The notes under the pieces are model-generated. The model searched no databases and was not told where the DNA came from. It saw only the letters and a list, made by a program, of their open reading frames with translations. The position numbers were made by a program, and so were the translations under genes. This document shows positions 28,801-35,345 of a DNA stretch of 64,000 nucleotides, piece after piece (the first letter of the stretch is position 1; each line of letters starts with the position of its first letter). The DNA is taken from NCBI RefSeq assembly GCF_010727475.1, contig NZ_AP022567.1:1-64000 (forward strand). The letters run 5' to 3'. The stretch is from Mycolicibacterium mageritense (GTDB taxonomy: Bacteria > Actinomycetota > Actinomycetes > Mycobacteriales > Mycobacteriaceae).

Positions 28801-29076
28801 GCCGATCGGGCGGACCACCACGAGTTCGGCGGCCACGGGTTCCAGCAGCAGCTCTGCTTCGCCGGCCAGCGTGGCCAGCTCGGCTTCGATGCCCGCCGAG
28901 GAGACGAGCTCTTCGAGAGTCTCCAGCCAGGCGCTGCCCTGACCACCGAAGGCCACGGCGTAGGGTTCACCGGCGCTGAGCCGGTCGACGAGGGCGTGAG
29001 CGTCAGCAGCCTTCCCGTCGGATGCAGGTTCGTTGTTCCAACCGGCGGACACTCGGTCGTGTTCGTTGATCGTCAC
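19846..29076 (-). CDS. fas: Type I fatty acid synthase FAS-I
   Basis: One uninterrupted 3076-residue chain makes saturated acyl-CoAs for phospholipids and as starters for mycolic acids. Domains in order are acyltransferase (VVGHSQG, Ser 154), enoyl reductase (about 410-700, TGRSPILLAGMTPTTVDAK), hot-dog dehydratase (about 1200-1260, VVSGDHNPIHTDR), malonyl/palmitoyl transferase (CGHSVGEYTAL, about 1437), ACP (GLDSIESITDG, about 1806), ketoreductase (VVTGASKGSIASAV, about 2128) and ketosynthase (GACATAAVSVEEG, Cys near 2727). Length and order match mycobacterial FAS-I. An Ala/Pro-rich linker (about 1745-1775) precedes ACP. acpS follows in the same operon. Regulation by the TetR-type FasR is known in mycobacteria. 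Confidence 0.98.
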   Translation of the reverse strand: MTINEHDRVSAGWNNEPASDGKAADAHALVDRLSAGEPYAVAFGGQGSAWLETLEELVSSAGIEAELATLAGEAELLLEPVAAELVVVRPIGFEPLQWVRALAAEEPVPSAKQLTSAAVSVPGVLLTQIAAIRALARQGMDLVATPPVSVVGHSQGVLAVEALAAKGTKDVELLALAQLIGAAGTLVARRRGITVLGDRPPMVSVTNAEPERIYELLEEFSQDVRTVLPPVLSIRNGRRSVVITGTPEQLSRFELYCQQIAEKEEAERKSKVRGGAVFAPVFDPVQVEVGFHTPRLSDGIEIVGRWAEAVGIDGKLAREMTAAILVDQVDWVDEITEVHDAGARWILDLGPGDILTRLTAPVIRGLGIGIVPAATRGGQRNLFTIGAVPEVAKPWSSYAPQVVTLPDGSVKLSTKFTRLTGRSPILLAGMTPTTVDAKIVAAAANAGHWAELAGGGQVTEAIFDDRIAELTTLLEPGRAIQFNTLFLDPYLWKLQVGGKRLVQKARQSGAPIDGVVVSAGIPDLEEAVDLIDELNEIGISHVVFKPGTVEQIRSVIRIAAEVPTKPVIVHIEGGRAGGHHSWEDLDDLLLTTYSELRGRSNITICVGGGIGTPERAAEYLSGRWSETHGYPLMPIDGILVGTAAMATLEATTSPQVKQMLVETQGTDQWVGAGKAQGGMASGRSQLGADIHEIDNTASRCGRLLDEVAGDADAVAARRDEIIAAMANTAKPYFGDVAEMTYLQWLRRYVELAIGDGNSTADTKRDHSPWLDITWRDRFEHMLKRAEARLHAQDFGPIETLFDDEQLLEDPKAALAALVGAYPDAASVQLHPADVPFFTELCKTLGKPVNFVPVIDKDVRRWWRSDSLWQAHDARYDADQVCIIPGTAAVAGITRVDEPVGELLDRFEQAAVDEVLATNGEARQVISRRQGRTDVSGPLAVLLDAPDVLWAGRIAINPVHRIAPPADWQVNENRSATNASTGARLEVADENRVVLSVPLSGTWIEIPFSLTDAVRSGGAPIVSVQDASTAMRSVLAIAAGVDGPDALPPVVDGTAEVTVAWDPEQVADHTGVTATFGAPLAPTLTVVPDALVGRCWPAVFAAIGSAATEDGFPVVEGLLSLVHLDHAAQLLAPLPTEHAELSVTATASAAIDTEVGRVVPVSVVVKSADGTELAKLEERFAIRGRTGAAELTDPQRAGGAISDNATDTPRRRRRDIAIGAPVDMRPFAVVSGDHNPIHTDRAAALLAGLQSPIVHGMWLSAAAQHVVTATDGKPVPPAKLIGWTARFLGMVLPGDDIDFRVDRVGIDVGAEVLEVSAKVNGELVMSATARLAAPKTVYAFPGQGIQHKGMGMEVRARSKAARKVWDSADKFTRETLGFSVLHVVRDNPTSLIASGVHYQHPEGVLYLTQFTQVAMATVAAAQVAEMREQGAFVEGAIACGHSVGEYTALACVSGVYELEALLEVVFARGGKMHDIVPRDELGRSNYRLAAIRPSQIDLDDADVKSFVAEISERTGEFLEIVNFNLRGSQYAIAGTVRGLEALEEEIERRREITGGKRSFILVPGIDVPFHSSVLRVGVADFRRSLERVMPRDKDPELIIGKYIPNLVPRPFTLDKDFIQEIRDLVPAEPLDEILADYDTWRNEKPKELCRKIVIELLAWQFASPVRWIETQDLLFIEEAAGGLGVERFVEIGVKSAPTVAGLATNTLKLPEYSHSTVEVLNSERDAAVLFATDTDPEPEPEVDEAPAAPAADAAPAAAAPAPAAAPAAPSGGPRPDDLTFDAADATVGLIALSAKMRIDQIEGLDSIESITDGASSRRNQLLVDLGSELNLGAIDGAAEADLNALKGQVSKLARTYKPFGPVLSDAINDQLRTVLGPSGKRPAYIAERVAKTWELGPGWAKHVTVEVALGTREGSSVRGGDLGGLHEGALADAATVDKVIDAAVAAVAARRGIAVSLPSAGGAGGGVVDSAALGEFAETVTGRDGVLANAARTILGQLGLDTPVTTPEAATDAELIDLVTAELGSDWPRLVAPSFDSRKAVLFDDRWASAREDLVKLWLADEGEIDADWPRLSESFEGAGHVVATQANWWQGKALAAGRNVHASLFGRIAAGAENPGKGRYSDEIAVVTGASKGSIASAVVGQLLAGGASVIATTSRLDDARLAFYKQLYRDNARYGATLWVVPANMASYSDIDKLAEWVGSEQTESLGPQSIHLKDAQTPTLLFPFAAPRVAGDLSEAGSRSEMEMKVLLWAVQRLIGGLSTIGAERDIASRLHVVLPGSPNRGMFGGDGAYGESKSALDALVNRWSAESSWAERVTLAHALIGWTKGTGLMGHNDAIVSAVEEAGVTTYTTDEMAAMLLDLCTVESKVAAASAPIKADLTGGLGDIKIDMAELAAKAREEMSSAASDSDDDGDAHGTIAALPSPPRGYDPAPAPEWDDLDVDPADLVVIVGGAELGPYGSSRTRFEMEVSGELSAAGVLELAWTTGLVKWEDDPKAGWYDTSTGELVPESEIVERYHDAVVERCGIREFVDDGAIDPDHASPLLVSVFLDKDFSFVVSSEADARAFVSFDPEHTVARPVPDSSDWQVIRKAGTEIRVPRKTKLSRTVGAQIPTGFDPTVWGITPDMANSIDRVALWNIVATVDAFLSSGFTPTELMRWVHPSLVASTQGTGMGGMTSMQTMYHGNLLGRAKPNDILQEVLPNVVAAHVMQSYVGGYGAMVHPVGACATAAVSVEEGVDKIRLGKADLVVAGGFDDLTLEAIIGFGDMAATADTEMMRAKGISDSKFSRANDRRRLGFLEAQGGGTILLARGDLAAKMGLPVLAVVGYAQSFADGVHTSIPAPGLGALGAGRGGKDSQLARSLAKLGVGADDIAVISKHDTSTLANDPNETELHERLADSMGRSAGNPLFIVSQKTLTGHAKGGAAVFQMMGLCQILRDGIIPPNRSLDCVDDELAGSGHFVWVREALDLRGKFPLKAGLITSLGFGHVSGLVALVHPEAFMAALDPAERESYRKRAEQRTLAGQRRLASAIAGGRPMYEKPADRRFDHDVPEKRQEAAMLLDADARLGDDDLYVR

Positions 29077-29607
29077 TGGCGCTATCTCCTCGGTGCTGCT
29101 CTGGCGTTGTCGCGTATGACTGTCGCGTCTCGGTGTTGGTCTGCGGTGTCGTCGGGCCCGTCAGGTGCGCTCCGCGTGGGAGTCGGGCCGTCGGCGATTC
29201 AGCGTCGAATCCGTCGGAATGCCGCGGGCGGCGGTCCGGGGTCTCCGGGCCGACCTGCATGGCACTCCTTGCCCTACTAAGAGTGGCATAAGAGCGAGGG
29301 ATACTTTTTCGGCCAGATTGGTTACTGACGAGTTCTACGCATGGGTAACCGGCGGTAACGTAACACCCCGCCGAGTGGCGGCCCAAGCTATTCGGGACAA
29401 ACGTCCTGCTGGCAGGTGGTTACGGTCGAGTAGCTACAACAGCGCTGATCAAAGCAGTATTGTTATCGAATCGTTATCTAAATTTTTCAGCCTGCCGACA
29501 GCCCTGAGCGACCCGCTTAGCAGTCGACAATCCGACACGACTTGTCCAGCGAACCGTACCGAGTTCGACAGGAAGTTTGCTGGAAAAGCTTACTAGTCGG
29601 TAAGTTT
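29077..29607 (-). promoter_or_regulatory. fas upstream region with GGTTAC/GTAACC dyad
   Basis: These 531 bases hold no gene. GGTTAC (29320-29325) and GGTAACC (29344-29350) form an inverted repeat, followed by two further copies of GTAAC (29355-29359 and a partial TAAC at 29361-29364). The cluster is about 250 bases before the fas start and is a candidate FasR site; the exact FasR operator was not recalled with certainty. The right 200 bases are AT-rich for this genome (29450-29500) and may hold further promoter elements. Confidence 0.4.
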
Positions 29608-30321
29608 TCAGTCCCACTGACCGAATCTCGGCTTGAGGATGTGGTTGATGTCGACCCCGACACCGCCAACGCTGCGCTCGTCGATCTCCACCTGATGTAG
29701 GTGTGCGGCCGGGTGTGCGACCTTTCCCGGCGAGCCCCAGTTGTGCTGCCAGAAGTACGAGCCCAGCCCGTCCTGGACGGCCCATTCGATGGTCTTGGAG
29801 TTGGCGTACACGCCGACACGTTGGTGCCCGAGCACCGATTCCCAGCCCCGCAGATACGGCGCGACCTGCTGTTTGTACTGCTCGAACGTCGGATCGTCAT
29901 CGATCGAGGCATAGATCGGCGCCCCGTTGGAACCACCGGCGGCGAGGTGCAGTTGCCAACCACGCTTGGCGTGCTGAATCCCCGCGTTCTGGCCACCGAG
30001 CCAGTCGGCGGTGTCCTGCTTGCCGTACTGGTAGCAGGACACGAGCTTGAGCCCGTTCTGGTAGAAGTCACGCGCCTCGGGAAGCTCGATCGGCTTGCCC
30101 AACATCCAGGCCCCGCCGGGTCGCCGGTCCGATACGTAGCGGATGGCGCCGATAGCTCCGGACGTCCGGATGTCACTGGCCCTGATCACACCGGCGGCGT
30201 AATCGAGCAGCACGCCGAGCGGTGCGGCCGACGCGGGAGCCGCCGACACCGCCGCCCCGAACCCCAACAGCGCAGGCGCGGCGGCTGCGTATTTGAGCAC
30301 TTCGCGCCGGGACATCGACAC
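29608..30321 (-). CDS. Tat-exported glycoside-hydrolase-like protein (DUF1906, Rv2525c-like)
   Basis: The protein is 237 residues. The N-terminus MSMSRREVLKYAAAAPALLG is a twin-arginine signal (SRREVLK), ending near PASAAP. The mature part has the DUF1906 barrel features: LDYAAGVIRASDIRTSG with an acidic residue on the first strand, VSCYQYGKQDTADWLGG, PIYASIDDDPTFEQYKQ and VGVYANSKTIEWAVQDG. In M. tuberculosis the homologous gene is also next to fas and its product is Tat-secreted. A cell-wall role has been proposed but no substrate is known. Confidence 0.92.
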   Translation of the reverse strand: MSMSRREVLKYAAAAPALLGFGAAVSAAPASAAPLGVLLDYAAGVIRASDIRTSGAIGAIRYVSDRRPGGAWMLGKPIELPEARDFYQNGLKLVSCYQYGKQDTADWLGGQNAGIQHAKRGWQLHLAAGGSNGAPIYASIDDDPTFEQYKQQVAPYLRGWESVLGHQRVGVYANSKTIEWAVQDGLGSYFWQHNWGSPGKVAHPAAHLHQVEIDERSVGGVGVDINHILKPRFGQWD

Positions 30322-30480
30322 GACCTCAGATTACGACAACTACCTCATCATTCCCGGCTATGCCACTGGCAACACAGACATCACTACTCACACGGCCGCG
30401 GGATCGGTGGCACGACACGGCCGATGACACGAAATCCTCAATGACTCTGCGGGCACACGGAGGTATTCATACGATGAACC

Positions 30481-31569
30481 ATGCCTTCGGGGATGGTCAG
30501 TACGCCGCCCGACATGCCCGCCGTCTCCCCCGGCGCCCAACCCCAGATCGAACTGGTGGGTGTCCGAAAGGTGTTCGGCGACTCTCATCACGCGGTCGTC
30601 GCCGTCGATCACGCGGATCTGTCGGTGGCCGACGGCGAACTGTTCGCGATCCTCGGCCCGTCCGGATCCGGAAAGACCACCGTGTTGCGCATGATCGCGG
30701 GATTCGACATGCCCACGGCCGGGACGATTCGGCTCGGCGGGGACGACGTGACGACGACGCCCGCGAGGCATCGGGATGTCAACACAGTGTTCCAGGAGTA
30801 CGCGCTGTTCCCGCACATGACGGTTGCGCAGAACGTCGAGTACGGGCTGCGGGTGCGCGGCGTGCCCAAGGCCGAACGACGCAGGCGCACGACCGACGCG
30901 CTCGACATGGTGCGCCTGACCGACCAGGCGGCGCGCCGCCCCGCACAGCTGTCCGGTGGCCAGCGCCAACGCGTCGCTCTCGCACGTGCCCTCGTCGGCC
31001 GGCCACGGGTGTTGTTGCTCGACGAGCCGCTCGGCGCCCTCGACCTCAAACTGCGCGAACAGATGCAGATCGAACTCAAGGCGATCCAGCGCGAGGTCGG
31101 CATCACGTTCGTGATCGTGACCCACGACCAGGACGAGGCCCTGACCCTGTGCGACCGGATGGCGGTGTTCAACGCCGGGCGCATCGAGCAGGTAGGCGCC
31201 GCGCGCGACGTTTACGAGCGCCCCGCCAATCGGTTCGTCGCGGACTTCGTCGGCACCTCCAACGTGCTCGACGGGGTCGATGCCGAACGCGTCTTCGGTC
31301 AGTCCGGCGTCCTCGCGGTGCGTCCCGAGCGGATCGCCGTGTCGGCCGATGAGGCGGCCGCTGTGCCCGGCCATCGGGCAGTCGCCGCCACGGTCACCGA
31401 GATCATCTACGCCGGGCCGCTCACCCGCGTCGCGGCACAGACCGCCACCGGGATCCCGCTGACCGCGAGCGTCCTCACCGCGAGCGCGGGGCTCTCCACC
31501 GACCTGGCCCACGGTGATCCGATCACCATGTCCTGGCCCGAATCCGCCGTGCACCGCCTCGACGGCTGA
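30481..31569 (+). CDS. Polyamine-type ABC transporter ATPase (PotA-like)
   Basis: The product has about 362 residues. It contains Walker A GPSGSGKTT, the signature LSGGQRQRVALARAL, Walker B VLLLDEPLGALD and a switch His (VIVTHDQDEA), followed by a TOBE-type C-terminal regulatory domain. It powers uptake through the two permeases encoded downstream. The start is uncertain: a good GGAGG (30459-30463) is spaced for the out-of-frame ATG at 30474, while in-frame ATGs are at 30481 and 30493. It is first in a four-gene operon with a binding protein and two permeases, the layout of spermidine/putrescine systems. Confidence 0.9.
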   Translation: MPSGMVSTPPDMPAVSPGAQPQIELVGVRKVFGDSHHAVVAVDHADLSVADGELFAILGPSGSGKTTVLRMIAGFDMPTAGTIRLGGDDVTTTPARHRDVNTVFQEYALFPHMTVAQNVEYGLRVRGVPKAERRRRTTDALDMVRLTDQAARRPAQLSGGQRQRVALARALVGRPRVLLLDEPLGALDLKLREQMQIELKAIQREVGITFVIVTHDQDEALTLCDRMAVFNAGRIEQVGAARDVYERPANRFVADFVGTSNVLDGVDAERVFGQSGVLAVRPERIAVSADEAAAVPGHRAVAATVTEIIYAGPLTRVAAQTATGIPLTASVLTASAGLSTDLAHGDPITMSWPESAVHRLDG

Positions 31570-31610
31570 CCACCGAACCACCGCAGACGCACCGAGGGAA
31601 GGACACGACG

Positions 31611-32801
31611 ATGAAAAACCCTGCTCTCCGTACCGCTTTCACAATCGCGGCCTGCGTAACCCTGCTCGCAGGGTGTAGTGGCGCGCAAGAACAGGGCGGT
31701 GCCGGTTCTTCTCCCCCGAAGCTCGAACCGCTCAGTGCCGTCGGTGACGGCGAGGGCCAGCTCAACCTGATCGCCTGGGCGGGCTATGCCGAGGACGGTT
31801 CCAACAGCAAGGACGTCGACTGGGTGACCCCGTTCGAACAGCAGACGGGCTGCCAGGTCAACGTCAAGATCGGCAACACCTCCGATGAGATGGTGCAGCT
31901 CATGCGCAGCGGCCAGTACGACGGCGTATCGGCCTCGGGCGACGCGACGCTGCGGCTCGTCTACGCCGGGGACGTCGCGCCGGTGAACACGTCGCTGGTG
32001 CCCAACTACGACACCATCTCGTCGTTCCTCAAAGACCAGCCGTGGAACTCCGTCGACGGCCAGATGTACGGCATTCCGCACGGTTGGGGCGCGAACCTGT
32101 TGATGTACAACGTCAACGTCGTGCGCGACGCTCCGAGTTCGTGGGCCGCGGTGTTCGACGACGCGGCCAAATACAAGGGCAAGGTCACCGCCTACGACTC
32201 GCCGATCTACATCGCCGACGCGGCGCTGTACCTGTCCAAGACCCAACCGGATCTCGGCATCACCGATCCGTACTCACTGACCACCGAACAACTCGACGCC
32301 GCAACGGAACTGCTCAAGAAGCAACGGGAGAACATCGGCGAGTACTGGTCCGATTACACCAAGGAGGTGCAGGCGTTCGAGTCGGGCACATCGGTGATCG
32401 GCACGAGCTGGCAGGTGATCGCCAACACGATCGGTGCCGACAACAAGGTGCAGGTGAACACCGTGGTGCCCAAGGAAGGGTCCACCGGATGGTCGGACAC
32501 CTGGATGGTGTCGTCGAAGGCCGCGCACCCGAACTGCATGTACAAATGGATGAACTGGATCACCTCGCCCGAGATCAACGCCAAGGTGGCCGAGTACTTC
32601 GGCGAGGCGCCGGCCCAGACGAAGGCCTGTGAGCACACCACAGAGAAAGACTTCTGCGACATCTACCGGGCGACCGACGCCGACTTCGCCGAACAGATCC
32701 ATTATTGGACCACTCCTCAGACCAAGTGCGTCGACGGCAGCGGCGACGACTGCACGGCCTACAGCGAGTGGGTCGACAAGTGGCAGCAGATCAAGGGCTG
32801 A
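31611..32801 (+). CDS. Substrate-binding lipoprotein of the polyamine-type ABC transporter (PotD-like)
   Basis: The protein is 396 residues. The signal peptide ends in the lipobox TLLAGC (Cys 22). The mature protein has the PotD-type start GQLNLIAWAGYAEDG, a central WGANLLMYNVNVV hinge segment and EVQAFESGTSVIGTSWQVIA. Acidic and aromatic residues typical of polyamine pockets are present, but the ligand cannot be assigned. It is anchored outside the membrane and feeds the permeases. It follows the ATPase gene by 41 bases. Confidence 0.9.
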   Translation: MKNPALRTAFTIAACVTLLAGCSGAQEQGGAGSSPPKLEPLSAVGDGEGQLNLIAWAGYAEDGSNSKDVDWVTPFEQQTGCQVNVKIGNTSDEMVQLMRSGQYDGVSASGDATLRLVYAGDVAPVNTSLVPNYDTISSFLKDQPWNSVDGQMYGIPHGWGANLLMYNVNVVRDAPSSWAAVFDDAAKYKGKVTAYDSPIYIADAALYLSKTQPDLGITDPYSLTTEQLDAATELLKKQRENIGEYWSDYTKEVQAFESGTSVIGTSWQVIANTIGADNKVQVNTVVPKEGSTGWSDTWMVSSKAAHPNCMYKWMNWITSPEINAKVAEYFGEAPAQTKACEHTTEKDFCDIYRATDADFAEQIHYWTTPQTKCVDGSGDDCTAYSEWVDKWQQIKG

Positions 32802-33619
32802 CAGAGCGGGTGCGGTTGGCGTTGCTGCTGACGCCGCCGCTGGCCTGGCTCGGGGTCGCCTACCTGGGATCGATTGCCGTCCTTCTGGTCTCGTCGCTGT
32901 GGAGCACCAACGAGTTCACGGGAGCGGTGGTCAGGACGGTCACCACCGACAATTTCGCGCGCGTGCTGACCGAGGAGTTGTTCCGCACTGCGACCCTGCG
33001 CACGGTCGGTGTCGCACTGACCGTCACGGCTGTGTGCGCGGTGCTCGCCGTCCCGATCGCGCTCTACATGGCCAAGGTCGCCGGGCCGCGCCTGCGGCTC
33101 GCGCTCGTGGTGGCGGTGACGACTCCGCTGTGGGCCAGCTATCTGGTCAAGGCGTACGCCTGGCGGATGCTGCTGTCACCCGAGGGGCCGCTGTCCTGGG
33201 CGACCGGCTACACGCCGGGCTACGGCCTGCTCGCCACCGTCGTCACACTCACCTACCTGTGGCTGCCCTACATGGTGATACCGGTGTACGCGGCCTTCGA
33301 GCGCATACCCGACACGCTTGTCGACGCGAGCTCGGATCTCGGCGCATCGGATCTGACCACGCTGCGGACGATCCTGGCGCCCTTGGTGTTTCCCGGCATC
33401 GCCGCGGGATCGATCTTCACCTTCTCGCTGTCGCTCGGCGACTACATCGCCGTGACGATCGTCGGCGGCAAGACACAGATGCTGGGCAACATCATCTACG
33501 GCCAGTTGGTCACGGCCAACAATCAGCCACTGGCCGCCGCGCTGTCGCTCATCCCGCTGGTAGCGATCATCGGGTACCTGTTCGCCGTGCGCCGCACCGG
33601 AGCCCTGGAGAGTCTGTAG
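32780..33619 (+). CDS. ABC permease, PotB-like
   Basis: About six transmembrane helices start at LALLLTPPLAWLGVAYLGSI. The conserved cytoplasmic EAA-type loop reads DTLVDASSDLGASDLTTLRT, followed by ILAPLVFPGIAAGSIFTFSL. The start is unclear: GTG 32780 overlaps the binding-protein gene by 22 bases, and GTG 32810 lies just after it. Neither has a strong ribosome site. It pairs with the next permease to form the channel. Confidence 0.88.
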   Translation: MAADQGLTERVRLALLLTPPLAWLGVAYLGSIAVLLVSSLWSTNEFTGAVVRTVTTDNFARVLTEELFRTATLRTVGVALTVTAVCAVLAVPIALYMAKVAGPRLRLALVVAVTTPLWASYLVKAYAWRMLLSPEGPLSWATGYTPGYGLLATVVTLTYLWLPYMVIPVYAAFERIPDTLVDASSDLGASDLTTLRTILAPLVFPGIAAGSIFTFSLSLGDYIAVTIVGGKTQMLGNIIYGQLVTANNQPLAAALSLIPLVAIIGYLFAVRRTGALESL

Positions 33620-34420
33620 ATGTTCTCGCGCAACGGTCGCCGGGCACTGCGGATCTGGACCGCGGTGGTGCTGGTGTTTCTCTACATCCCGCTGCTGCTG
33701 GTGCTGCTCAACGCGTTCAACGCATCCCGGACGTTCGCCTTCCCACCCACCGGATTCACCCTGGCGTGGTGGGCCGACGCCGCACACAGCGCCGGCATGT
33801 GGCAGGCCCTGGTCAATTCGGTGGTGGTGGGCCTCGCCGCCACCGCGATCGCATTGGTGCTCGGCACCATGATCGCGTTCGCGGTCGGGCGCTACCGGTT
33901 CTTCGGCCGTTCCGCGGTCAGTTTTCTCGTGGTGCTCCCGATCACGTTGCCCGGCATAGTCACCGGTATCGCGCTCAACGCCACCTTCACCTCGGTGCTC
34001 GCGATGACCCTGGGCCTGGCCACCGTGGTGATCGGTCACGCCACGTTCTGCATCGTGATCGTGTTCAACAACATCCAGGCGAGACTTCGGCAGATGGGGA
34101 CGAGCCTGCAGGACGCGTCGGCCGACCTGGGTGCGTCACCGTGGCAGACCTTCCGATTCGTCACGTTCCCGATGATGCGGGGCGCGCTGCTCGCCGGAGC
34201 CATTCTGGCGTTCGCGCTGTCGTTCGACGAGATCGTCGTCACCACCTTCACCGCGGGTCCGACCGTGCAGACCTTGCCGATCTGGGTGTTCGCCAATCTG
34301 TTTCGGCCCAACCAGGCACCGGTGATCAATGTCGTGGCGGCCGCGCTCACGGTGCTCGCGATCATTCCGGTGTGGCTCGCCGGACGGTTCGGCGGCGACC
34401 CCGCGACCGCGCGGGTATGA
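33620..34420 (+). CDS. ABC permease, PotC-like
   Basis: The protein has 266 residues with six helices. The ATG directly follows the stop of the previous permease. The EAA loop is GTSLQDASADLGASPWQTFR, followed by FVTFPMMRGALLAGAILAFA and SFDEIVVTTFTAGP, the typical PotC pattern. It converges on the MerR gene with six bases between stops. Confidence 0.9.
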   Translation: MFSRNGRRALRIWTAVVLVFLYIPLLLVLLNAFNASRTFAFPPTGFTLAWWADAAHSAGMWQALVNSVVVGLAATAIALVLGTMIAFAVGRYRFFGRSAVSFLVVLPITLPGIVTGIALNATFTSVLAMTLGLATVVIGHATFCIVIVFNNIQARLRQMGTSLQDASADLGASPWQTFRFVTFPMMRGALLAGAILAFALSFDEIVVTTFTAGPTVQTLPIWVFANLFRPNQAPVINVVAAALTVLAIIPVWLAGRFGGDPATARV

Positions 34421-34426
34421 CGGCCG

Positions 34427-35047
34427 TCAGCCCGTGACGGACTGTTCGTGCAGAGCCCGCTGCAGGCTGCCGGCAAACCGCCGCGACACCACGGTCTGTG
34501 CGAGTTCGCGGCAGTCACGCGCCGGCTGGGTCGCGAGGTATTCGGTGAGCGCCGCGACGGTCACGTCGGCCAGGCGGTCGACGGCGGCGTCGGTCGACTG
34601 CGCGAGCCGGGCGATGACACGCACGCACAGCCGCTGATCGGATGCTTTCGCCACCACCCGGGCCAGCGCAGGATCGGTGAGTACGACGGCACCGTCGACC
34701 ACATCGGCCAGCCCGAGGTCGACGAGGGCGCGCGCATCGTCGTCGGCCGGGTCGATGTCGAGGCGACGGTCGGCACGGCCGAGCGCCAGGCGCCGGATGC
34801 CGAGCACGTCGGCCAAATCCTGGCCGGCCCGCAAGCTCCCGAAGAACTCGGCGATGTGCGCCGAACTGAACCCTTTGCCGAGTAGCTGGCTGATGGTCTG
34901 CAACTGCGCGAGGTGGGCATCGCCGTAGTACGCCGAGCGGCCTGCCCGGCGCGGCGGATCGAGCAGCCCACGCTCGCGGTAGGCGCGGATGTTGCGGGCG
35001 CTGACCCCAGACATCCGAGCCAGATCATCCAGTCGGTACTCAGCCAA
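34427..35047 (-). CDS. MerR family transcriptional regulator
   Basis: The protein is 206 residues. The N-terminal winged HTH reads YRLDDLARMSGVSARNIRAY, then RERGLLDPPRRAGRSAYYGD, then AHLAQLQTISQLLGKGFSSA. These are the classic MerR helices and wing. The C-terminal part (90-206) is helical, without an obvious metal-binding Cys set, so an organic ligand is likelier than a metal. Targets are unknown; it lies opposite the ABC operon and upstream of the MFS gene. Confidence 0.9.
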   Translation of the reverse strand: MAEYRLDDLARMSGVSARNIRAYRERGLLDPPRRAGRSAYYGDAHLAQLQTISQLLGKGFSSAHIAEFFGSLRAGQDLADVLGIRRLALGRADRRLDIDPADDDARALVDLGLADVVDGAVVLTDPALARVVAKASDQRLCVRVIARLAQSTDAAVDRLADVTVAALTEYLATQPARDCRELAQTVVSRRFAGSLQRALHEQSVTG

Positions 35048-35345
35048 TCCGACTCCCCCTGCGTCGGCTTGAACAGCGGTTCATGGCAACACCCTACCCC
35101 GGGCACAGATTTGCGAGCGAATTTTTCACCACTGTGATCAATCATTCGCCGCGCGCCATATTACGGTCATTATCTGCACATTTGTAGATTAACCCGCTCG
35201 TTAAACAACATGCTAACGCAATCACAGCCAACTCATAGAAGCCTGCGGTGAGTGAATTCACCCTGCATGAATTGGCCCACCGCCCCCAGGGTGCGCGACC
35301 ATGTAGCAGGACATTAAGACAAAACCACTCGACGAAAGGCTCCGC
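35048..35345. other. Intergenic region between MerR and MFS genes
   Basis: These 298 bases carry two divergent promoters and no gene. An AT-rich segment with TTAACCCGCTCGTTAA (35190-35205), an imperfect dyad, is the most operator-like feature. A GAAAGG ribosome site lies just before the GTG start of the MFS gene. Confidence 0.4.

Noticed and set aside
19690..29280. Long plus-strand frames opposite acpS-fas (for example 720 and 849 codons)
   Set aside because: They are antisense to a clearly identified FAS-I and have His/Arg/Gln-rich composition typical of the reverse frame of high-GC genes.
32629..34437. 602-codon frame over the two ABC permease genes
   Set aside because: Same strand, wrong frame; the permease frames carry the transmembrane and EAA-loop motifs.
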